From HGM05232 sp036661515 (GTDB lineage: Bacteria; Bacteroidota; Bacteroidia; Bacteroidales; Muribaculaceae): a stretch of 6,840 nucleotides of DNA. How positions within the stretch are numbered: the stretch's first letter is position 1; every line of letters begins with the position of its first letter. Below are positions 1 through 5,772 of this stretch, piece by piece. The notes beneath the pieces are model-generated. The model did not search any database. It had not been told where the DNA came from and saw nothing but the letters and a program-made list of their open reading frames with translations. The position numbers and the translations under genes were made by a program. The stretch covers positions 1 to 6,840 of the forward strand of contig JAVWYO010000105.1 of assembly GCA_036661515.1 (NCBI GenBank). The letters run 5' to 3'.

Positions 1-105
1 ACAAGTGATTCCATTTGTAGGAGCATAGGTTTGACCGTCAGTTACTGCAAAAGCTGAGCCTACGCTCAAGATTGCAGCAGTTGCACAAAGTAATAATTTC
101 TTCAT
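1..105 (-). CDS. Secreted protein of unknown function, N-terminal 35 residues only
   Basis: This is the start of a gene that runs off the left edge. Reading the minus strand from the ATG at 105-103 gives 35 open codons with no stop. The product begins MKKLLLCATAAILSVGSAFA, a clear type I signal peptide: two lysines, a hydrophobic core and an AFA cleavage site, so the mature protein should start at VTDGQ. It is not a lipoprotein type, because the cysteine at position 7 sits at the beginning of the hydrophobic core. The start is supported by the signal peptide beginning exactly there; upstream is AT-rich with no Shine-Dalgarno, as in the other genes here. A terminator for the preceding gene lies at 316-293, so this gene probably has its own promoter in the roughly 190 bp between. 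The product is exported to the periplasm or beyond; the visible part is too short to assign a family. Confidence 0.75.
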   Translation of the reverse strand, partial: MKKLLLCATAAILSVGSAFAVTDGQTYAPTNGITC

Positions 106-292
106 AATGAATAAAATTAAAGTTAAAAAATCAAGTTATAGTTGTTATCCTTTTTTTTAATTATTGCGAAGCATAAACCAATAAATGCCTCAACACAATT
201 TCGATGCTAAATTAGTTATTGATTTCGGTTCTACAAAATAAATAACACTAAAATTATGTATAAGAAATATAAAAAACATTATCAGCAAAGAA

Positions 293-316
293 AGCCCCGC
301 AAAACTATGCAGGGCT
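293..316 (-). terminator. Rho-independent terminator after the GHL10 gene
   Basis: The minus strand carries AGCCCTGC, an 8-base loop, then GCGGGGCT, followed by TTCTTT (292-287). All eight stem pairs form in the minus-strand RNA if one G-U wobble is allowed. On the plus strand the same position is a C-A mismatch, so the hairpin is built for minus-strand transcripts. It starts 9 bases after the TAG stop of the GHL10 gene (stop at 328-326). The T-rich tail is interrupted by one C, so termination efficiency is uncertain. Confidence 0.75.
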
Positions 317-325
317 AAAACGTTT

Positions 326-2959
326 CTACTCTTTCACGTACTTAATAACTACATTACTTGTCGATGAAGCTACCTTAATAATATAAATGCCACAGGGCAC
401 AGTACTAAGGCTTATTTCATTATAGCCATTATGCACATTGGCAGGAGCAATATTTAAAGCACCACCAGTTGTAGAATAGATGTTTAGGACTTCATCACCT
501 ACTGCATTAGGTACTATTAATGTCTCATCAACGATATAAGCATTTTTATTAGTATCTACGCCTTCAACTCCCAACGAAGCGCTATAAATAAATTGCTTTG
601 GAGTAGCATACTCTGTTTTTGACGCTACTGTGGCTGACGACAAATTATATGAGTATAAAGCTCGCACATAATACTCTTCCCCATCTTTCAAGAACCCTGA
701 CGGAAGTTTTATTTCACTAAGAGGGTCTGACTCAAATTGAAAATCATTAAGATTTTTAGCATACGAGAAGCGACTTGGGAACGATTGCGATGCGCTTATC
801 TCAAGGCGAGTAAACGAGATTCCCTCTTGTGGCGCTATGATAATGCGAGAATTACTATATAATGTAGAGCCATCAATAGCTGGAGTTACAAATACTGGAG
901 GTGCAGGGACAATATCAAGCGTTGTAAAGCACACCACATCGGTGTATTTTGAATATTCGCCATTTGTTGCCTTAACGCGTACATAATACTTTGTACCACC
1001 TGATAATGTGAGCTGAGGAATGGTGTACTCAGCCTCAGAAACTGTTGCCGTTTTTACAATATTTGTCATCGTAAAATCTTTAGCTACTTCAACAGTAAAT
1101 GACACACCCTCTGAAGCTCCATTCCACTTGATTAATGGTGTAAGACTTTGTGATACACTATTATTGAGAGGTGCAGATATGGCTGAAGGGACAAGGTTGA
1201 ATGAACTGACATCAGAATATGTGTCTCTACAATTTACAGCTCGCGATAATATTCTCCAATAATAAATCCCAGCTTTAAGATTCCTTATCTTGACAAGTGA
1301 CTGAACAGTTAAATCGGTCTCGGTTCTCGAAACTATTTTAGTCATAGCTTTATCTTCGGCAATCTCTACTACATACTGCTGTGCTGTACAATTCCATGAC
1401 AATAGCGATGTATCAAACATTTTTGCGCCATCGGCTGGCATAACAAGAGTAGCTTTTGGAGCATCGGCAAGTGTTGCGCCAACAAAGGCTGCACTATATT
1501 CATTACCATATCTATCTAAATAGGCAACAGCATATTTGTATCCAGCCTGCATATTCTTAGGCACATCAAACGTGCCATTATAGCTCACTCCTATCAGATA
1601 TTCTGGTTGCTTAGAAAATGTTGATTCCGCTACACTTGAGGGTATAGCATAGATAGTGTAACGCATATTATTGATAGTAGTACATGTCACTTTACCATCA
1701 CTATAAGCTACATTAGCAGGAATACCAGGATTTGATGCTGGCATCCATGATACTACTGGCGTAAGCGATTTAGATGAAAACGCATTGACTTTTAGATAAT
1801 GAAACAGGCGACGAATTTTTCTATTGACTATCACTGCGGCATTATTTAGCGTCTTCATATTAAAATACACTGTGCCTGGCGCTTCATTCTCACAATAATT
1901 TCTTGTAAGATTAATTTCGTCGGTATATTCGCTAAAGTCAGGTAGCTTTTTTTGAGTAGGAATAGATTGGCTCACATATAAGTGTCTATTAAAATGATTT
2001 GCTACATAAGACCACCACTCGGTCAAAGCATCAAAATCATTAGCGCCTTTGATTGGCCAATATATTTGTGGCGAAACAAAGTCAATACTGCCTTCACTTA
2101 GCCATGCAAGTGGGTCTGACGAAATCTGATTATATTGCCAGTCACTTCCGGGAGAGGGGCGTACGCCAAATTCTTCAGCCGAAGTCCCAGCCACGCCAGC
2201 AGGAGAAATACCAAAACGCACCCATGGCTTAGTCTCTTTAACGGTTTGATTCACTCGTCGCACCATGCGATTTATATTATCGCGTCGCCAATCGGGCTGT
2301 GAACGTTTCCCCCCAGCAGCAACATAAGCATCATAATACTTGGCATCTACATCTAAAGCAAGACCTCCTGCATTATAGAAATAATCATCATAAATCAATC
2401 CATCGGTATCATACTTCGTAATGATATCTTTGCACACATCTACGATGCGTTGCTCCACTTCTGGTAGAGCGGGGTTGAGAATCGTCTGCTTTGGGCTCGA
2501 CAAGAGCCAGTCGGGATGCGTGTTAACATAATCCTTTTCGCACTCTGTCCAACTATCAGTGGAATTTCGGTATCTATATGGATTAACCCATGCATATACT
2601 TCTATACCTCGCTCATGGGCAGCACTTATTAAGTATTCAAATGGGTCAAATACTGGTGCCACACCTCGTTGAGGAGAAACCGTTTGCGACCATGGCTCAT
2701 AAGCCGAATTATACATTGCATCACTAAATGTGCGCACATGATAATACACCGTCGTGAAGTTATTCACTACCAGTGTATCAAGCATATTATTACATATCTT
2801 CTTTAATTGAGTTGCGTTTGAAGATGTTATGACATTTGCAGGCCAATCGCCAATATAAGGAGAAATCCACACTGCTCTATGTTCTCGCTTAGGTTGCGCA
2901 TTAACGCATAACGGAATTATGAGTAGTGACAATAAAATGGAGTAAATTAATTTCTTCAT
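326..2959 (-). CDS. Secreted GHL10 (DUF187) glycoside-hydrolase-like protein with beta-sandwich domains and T9SS sorting domain
   Basis: The product has 877 residues. Residues 1-21 are a type I signal peptide (cleavage after CVNA). Residues about 25-385 match the glycosyl-hydrolase-like 10 family (DUF187): REHRAVWIS near 25-33, YYHVRTFSDAMY at 72-83, HERGIEVYAWVNPYR at 115-129, TDGLIYDDYFY at 185-195, FGISPAG at 249-255 and VSPQIYW at 295-301. The paired aspartates D191/D192 are the best candidates for active-site acids, judged only by conservation I recall for the family. Family members include E. coli DigH (YddW), which cleaves denuded peptidoglycan strands, but the substrate here is unknown. 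Residues about 402-491 look like the beta-sandwich that commonly follows this domain (ends DRYGNEYSAA); three more fibronectin-III-like repeats follow (503-792). Residues about 800-877 resemble a Por/T9SS sorting domain (LNIYSTTGG, then CGIYIIKV, then KYVKE), implying export to the cell surface by type IX secretion. A longer reading frame opens at TTG 2986, but that codon lies inside the probable promoter and would bury the signal peptide, so ATG 2959 is preferred. Confidence 0.9.
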   Translation of the reverse strand: MKKLIYSILLSLLIIPLCVNAQPKREHRAVWISPYIGDWPANVITSSNATQLKKICNNMLDTLVVNNFTTVYYHVRTFSDAMYNSAYEPWSQTVSPQRGVAPVFDPFEYLISAAHERGIEVYAWVNPYRYRNSTDSWTECEKDYVNTHPDWLLSSPKQTILNPALPEVEQRIVDVCKDIITKYDTDGLIYDDYFYNAGGLALDVDAKYYDAYVAAGGKRSQPDWRRDNINRMVRRVNQTVKETKPWVRFGISPAGVAGTSAEEFGVRPSPGSDWQYNQISSDPLAWLSEGSIDFVSPQIYWPIKGANDFDALTEWWSYVANHFNRHLYVSQSIPTQKKLPDFSEYTDEINLTRNYCENEAPGTVYFNMKTLNNAAVIVNRKIRRLFHYLKVNAFSSKSLTPVVSWMPASNPGIPANVAYSDGKVTCTTINNMRYTIYAIPSSVAESTFSKQPEYLIGVSYNGTFDVPKNMQAGYKYAVAYLDRYGNEYSAAFVGATLADAPKATLVMPADGAKMFDTSLLSWNCTAQQYVVEIAEDKAMTKIVSRTETDLTVQSLVKIRNLKAGIYYWRILSRAVNCRDTYSDVSSFNLVPSAISAPLNNSVSQSLTPLIKWNGASEGVSFTVEVAKDFTMTNIVKTATVSEAEYTIPQLTLSGGTKYYVRVKATNGEYSKYTDVVCFTTLDIVPAPPVFVTPAIDGSTLYSNSRIIIAPQEGISFTRLEISASQSFPSRFSYAKNLNDFQFESDPLSEIKLPSGFLKDGEEYYVRALYSYNLSSATVASKTEYATPKQFIYSASLGVEGVDTNKNAYIVDETLIVPNAVGDEVLNIYSTTGGALNIAPANVHNGYNEISLSTVPCGIYIIKVASSTSNVVIKYVKE
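584..1453 (-). repeat. Three tandem fibronectin-III-like repeats inside the GHL10 protein
   Basis: Residues about 503-589, 594-680 and 690-792 of the GHL10 protein are three successive beta-sandwich units of 85-100 residues. The first two share a clear signature: VVEIAEDKAMTKIV and TVEVAKDFTMTNIV, that is V-E-[IV]-A-x-D-x-x-M-T-x-I-V. Both then have a tyrosine-rich strand (GIYYWRI, KYYVRVKA) and a closing aromatic strand. The third (RLEISASQSF, then EEYYVRALYS) is more diverged. Such units usually act as spacers or carbohydrate contacts; their role here is inferred. Confidence 0.7.
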
Positions 2960-2983
2960 CGCTTTTATAAGTATTAATGACAT

Positions 2984-2991
2984 CAAAGTTA
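2984..2991 (-). promoter_or_regulatory. Probable Bacteroidota -7 promoter element for the GHL10 gene
   Basis: The minus strand reads TAACTTTG, a perfect match to the Bacteroidota -7 consensus TAnnTTTG, ending 24 bases before the ATG at 2959. It lies just downstream of the hairpin that ends the preceding operon (3052-3012), which is where a fresh promoter would be needed. I see no good TTTG -33 element at the usual distance; that region is taken up by the T-rich tail and A-run of the terminator. The -7 match alone could arise by chance in AT-rich DNA. Confidence 0.5.
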
Positions 2992-3011
2992 AGAATTAAC
3001 ATTTTTCTAAA

Positions 3012-3052
3012 AATGAAAGATAGCCACTCTTTTAGAGCAGCTATCTTTCATT
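3012..3052 (-). terminator. Strong rho-independent terminator ending the SusD-lipoprotein operon
   Basis: The arms at 3012-3024 and 3040-3052 are perfect 13-base inverted repeats (AATGAAAGATAGC and its complement). Inside them a further CTCT/AGAG stem (3027-3030 with 3034-3037) closes a 3-base loop. The two intervening positions on each side pair as G-U only in minus-strand RNA, giving a continuous stem of about 19 pairs there. The minus strand continues with a run of T (3013-3009). It starts 22 bases beyond the TAA stop of the PKD-domain gene (3077-3075) and is followed at once by the probable promoter of the GHL10 gene, so it separates two transcription units. Confidence 0.88.
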
Positions 3053-3074
3053 ATAGTATATTCTACTCTAATTT

Positions 3075-4682
3075 TTAGAATAGTCTTGTTGGTCGAGGAT
3101 TGATTGCTACACCCAGTATCTTATCGGTATTATTAGCATAGTTTACTACTTTCTTAGTAGATATATCATAGTAATAAAGACCTGTGGTATATTTCTTTTC
3201 CGTAAGACTCTTATTAAATCCAAAATAGACATTGCCACTTATGTTATCTACTGCAAATTGAGTTACAAAAACTCCTTCTTCGGGCGTTTTATTCACAGGA
3301 TCTGCATCCATCTCAATATACTTAACTGGCGAATCAAGTTTTGGCATATCCTTTATATCTGTAGTTTCTTCTGGAAGGGGATATTCACAGAACCCAGCAC
3401 CAGGAGTGCCTTTAGACATCCACACATACATTGCTTTCCTTTTCTCATCAATGTTAAATGCGCGTGGATTTGCGCCATCAAGAACCTCAGGATATAGCTT
3501 ACTTGCTGGTTGATTAACATCAGATTTTTTGAAACGTACAATACCGTTTCCTGAATAGTTTTTACNNNNNNNNNNNNNNNNNNNNNNNNNNNNNNNNNNN
3601 NNNNNNNNNNNNNNNNNNNNNNNNNNNNNNNNNNNNNNNNNNNNNNNNNNNNNNNNNNNNNNNNNTGCTTGTCCTCCAACATTTGTTACTACTACATTAG
3701 AAGATTTTCCATCAGCTGTCATTACTGTGATTTGTCCGTCACCATTCTTATTATCTTCGTCGTTGATATAAATGTATTGCTTTCCACAATCTAAGATATA
3801 AAGAAGGTCTTCTTCTTTATCAGCTTCGCCATCAACCTTTGTCTTAACGGTCTTAAAGACTAATTGAGTAGGCATAGTACCTGAACTTACACCTAAGTCA
3901 AAAGCTAAATTCTTAGTACCCTTAGGTAATGTAGCAGGATCTATAATTTTATAAGCCTTTATATTACCACCCATAGATGCATAATAAATTGTAGGGCAAG
4001 GCTTATTATAACCTACTTGAACATTGATATAAGAATCCTCAAGTTGACGATTCTCGCCACCCTCTCGATCAATATCAAAGATGGTTTTCAATTCAATTTT
4101 TTGAGAACCTATATTTTTGAATTTTAGCATTCCAGGATTATCTTTGGTACCATCTTCATGAGAATAACCAATAAATTCTGTAATTGGTGTCCCATCTTCT
4201 TTTGTCGTTCCATCAGGGAATGTCCAAATATATTTAGTCTTTAAATTCTCAGGATTAGGGAGAAAAATATCAAGATCTACAAGAACATCATTTATTACCA
4301 ACGTATCAGCACTTTGCGATTTAACGCTTAGAATTGGTATAATATCATATACAAGTATTGGATAAGTTATCTTACCTACTCCGTCAACTTCAAGAGTTAC
4401 TTTATAGATACCCGATTTTGCATATTTGTGTACTGGGTTTACTTCAATTGATGTCGTTCCATCACCGAAATCCCAAGTTGCAGCACCCGATTTTGATGAG
4501 GTGTTTGTAAATTTAAATGTAGATACTACGTAGAAATCTAATTTATATTGATCTCCATCTACCGCGTAAGTGAAATCTACATCCTTTGTTGGGAAATTAC
4601 CATAGTCGGGAGTTTTATCAACGCACGCTACCATTGCCAACATCATAACGGCTAAAAAGCCTATATTCTTAATTAATTTCAT
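3075..4682 (-). CDS. PKD-domain lipoprotein with probable beta-propeller C-terminus (interrupted by assembly gap)
   Basis: The frame spans 535 codons including 34 unknown ones. Residues 1-20 are a lipoprotein signal peptide ending LAMVAC, with C20 the expected lipidated residue. Residues about 38-112 form a PKD domain with the hallmark WDFGDGTT (70-77), a following NPVHKYAKSGIYKVTLEV, and the usual strand spacing. Residues about 116-224 look like a second, diverged PKD/Ig-like domain (IWTFPDGTT, 152-160). From about 228 to the end there are short repeating strand motifs (IYYASMGGNIKAY, LLYILDCGKQYIYI, AMYVWMS, GNVYFGFN, GLYYYDIST) typical of a YncE/NHL-like beta-propeller; this part is inferred from pattern only. 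The gene starts 14 bp after the 348-residue lipoprotein gene and is last before the terminator at 3052-3012, so it is probably the distal gene of a SusCD-type operon. A likely role is surface binding of the imported nutrient. No catalytic motif is visible. Confidence 0.85.
   Translation of the reverse strand: MKLIKNIGFLAVMMLAMVACVDKTPDYGNFPTKDVDFTYAVDGDQYKLDFYVVSTFKFTNTSSKSGAATWDFGDGTTSIEVNPVHKYAKSGIYKVTLEVDGVGKITYPILVYDIIPILSVKSQSADTLVINDVLVDLDIFLPNPENLKTKYIWTFPDGTTKEDGTPITEFIGYSHEDGTKDNPGMLKFKNIGSQKIELKTIFDIDREGGENRQLEDSYINVQVGYNKPCPTIYYASMGGNIKAYKIIDPATLPKGTKNLAFDLGVSSGTMPTQLVFKTVKTKVDGEADKEEDLLYILDCGKQYIYINDEDNKNGDGQITVMTADGKSSNVVVTNVGGQAXXXXXXXXXXXXXXXXXXXXXXXXXXXXXXXXXXKNYSGNGIVRFKKSDVNQPASKLYPEVLDGANPRAFNIDEKRKAMYVWMSKGTPGAGFCEYPLPEETTDIKDMPKLDSPVKYIEMDADPVNKTPEEGVFVTQFAVDNISGNVYFGFNKSLTEKKYTTGLYYYDISTKKVVNYANNTDKILGVAINPRPTRLF
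3566..3665. other. Assembly gap of exactly 100 N
   Basis: Positions 3566-3665 are unknown bases. The round number suggests a conventional scaffold-gap length rather than a measured one. It falls inside the propeller region of the PKD lipoprotein. The same minus-strand frame is open and reads as plausible protein on both sides (ending VVVTNVGGQA before it and beginning NYSGNGIVRF after it), so a single intact gene is likely, but the true missing length is not known. Confidence 0.97.
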
Positions 4683-4696
4683 AATGGTTTATATTC

Positions 4697-5743
4697 TTAG
4701 TTAAGTCTAACAGACTTTGGTTCAGTATCAGTACCAAATTTTCCATTGTTATCAAAGACTTTAATCGTCGGTATTAGGAAATAATCGCGATTAAATTCAA
4801 CCGTGTAAACATTATTTACACTATCATATACCCACTCTGGGAATGGGATATATGAAATAAGGTCTTTCATATAAGCCATCCACTCAGGACGAACATAAGT
4901 AATCTGAGTTCCGGTATCATCGGAGTAACGACGAATCAACCAAGGTGAAGACTTGTAGATATTATAAAGTTTCACATCAGGATTTTCATAATCAAGGGCA
5001 ACTTCATGCACTATTTGATTGCCTTTATCATTTAATGTTATGTAATATTTAGCTACTACTGTTAGTGAATCGGTGTACCACAAATCAGATTTTTTAGCAG
5101 CATCAATTTCCGTAGGGAAATCTTTTTGATGCTTGGCATTTAAAGTGTTGAATTGTTCAGCTGTAAAAGGATACTTTAAATACACCGAGCGCAAATCTTT
5201 GTAATATGTACTATCCTTTGTCAGATAATCAATAACTGTTGCTACAAATTCTGATTGGAATTCCGCTGGATAATAAGTGTCAAATTTCTTTTGACTCCAT
5301 TCTTTAGGTGCTTTCCACGAAACGGGGCTAAGCGTCTGAGAGACAGGAAAGGTTGCATCAAGAACATATTCATGACCATTCCACACTGCAAGTTCATGCT
5401 TATATGGAGATATCATTTGCGAACTTCTAACGGTGTCTGTTACATTTACACTCTTAGTATAAGCCAACGTTGGGGTTAGCTTAACAGTTGCAATGGCCGA
5501 CTCTTCTCGCGTTATAGCAGCCCACACTTCGGCGTGGTCAATTGCATGCGCATTACTTGTATAGTACTTTGCTTTAAAGGAAACCGACTCCCCTGCTTTG
5601 CACACGGTACTTGCTAACTCCCAAGATACAGTAGGGACTTCCTGACCTAAATCCATGTTATCGGCTATTGGATCATTTACGGCACATGATGAGATTCCTG
5701 CCAAAGCCAAAGCAAATAGACCTATTTTATTATATAATTTCAT
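4697..5743 (-). CDS. Uncharacterised SusCD-associated lipoprotein (348 residues)
   Basis: I do not recognise the family. The N-terminus is a lipoprotein signal peptide with the lipobox GISSC, C20 being the lipidated residue, followed by the acidic stretch VNDPIADNMD. Residues about 37-75 (VPTVSWEL, then KAGESVSFKAKYY) have the look of an Ig-like beta-sandwich; the middle (about 145-215) is rich in aromatic and charged residues with likely helices; the C-terminal third returns to strands (EVALDYE, NVYTVEFNRDYFLIP, TIKVFDNNG). There are no obvious catalytic motifs, metal sites or membrane segments. The gene lies 29 bp after the SusD-like gene and 14 bp before the PKD lipoprotein gene, a position typical of accessory surface lipoproteins (SusE/SusF-like or surface glycan-binding proteins) of SusCD systems, so binding of the imported substrate at the cell surface is the best inference. 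Start: ATG at 5743 begins the signal peptide directly; the leader is AT-rich without Shine-Dalgarno. Confidence 0.85.
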   Translation of the reverse strand: MKLYNKIGLFALALAGISSCAVNDPIADNMDLGQEVPTVSWELASTVCKAGESVSFKAKYYTSNAHAIDHAEVWAAITREESAIATVKLTPTLAYTKSVNVTDTVRSSQMISPYKHELAVWNGHEYVLDATFPVSQTLSPVSWKAPKEWSQKKFDTYYPAEFQSEFVATVIDYLTKDSTYYKDLRSVYLKYPFTAEQFNTLNAKHQKDFPTEIDAAKKSDLWYTDSLTVVAKYYITLNDKGNQIVHEVALDYENPDVKLYNIYKSSPWLIRRYSDDTGTQITYVRPEWMAYMKDLISYIPFPEWVYDSVNNVYTVEFNRDYFLIPTIKVFDNNGKFGTDTEPKSVRLN

Positions 5744-5772
5744 AATTATCTATTGTTTTCAATATTAATATA

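Noticed and set aside
118..125. TAACTTTA on the minus strand as a -7 promoter box for the gene at 105-1
   Set aside because: It misses the final G of TAnnTTTG, leaves only about 12 bases before the ATG, and no TTTG -33 box lies at the right distance. TTATTTTG at 241-234 is similarly one base off. No promoter could be chosen in 106-292.
151..158. Run of eight T as a plus-strand terminator tail
   Set aside because: There is no GC-rich hairpin before it and no plus-strand gene to terminate.
170..221. Short inverted repeats (AGCAT/ATGCT and CAATAA/TTATTG) as a structured leader or riboswitch
   Set aside because: The arms are only 5-6 bases in AT-rich DNA and do not nest into a convincing structure.
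1020..1262. Plus-strand open frame of 80 codons
   Set aside because: It lies wholly antisense to the GHL10 coding sequence, has no recognisable domain, and the minus-strand reading is clearly the real protein.
3258..3497. Plus-strand open frame of 79 codons
   Set aside because: It is antisense to the PKD lipoprotein; its content is an odd mix of aromatic and cysteine residues with no family-like pattern.
3353..3682. Minus-strand open frame of 109 codons across the N run
   Set aside because: It is open only because the N run hides stops; it overlaps the PKD gene in another frame and looks like shadow sequence.
5255..5479. Plus-strand open frame of 74 codons
   Set aside because: It is antisense to the 348-residue lipoprotein gene and has no signal, domain or start-site support.
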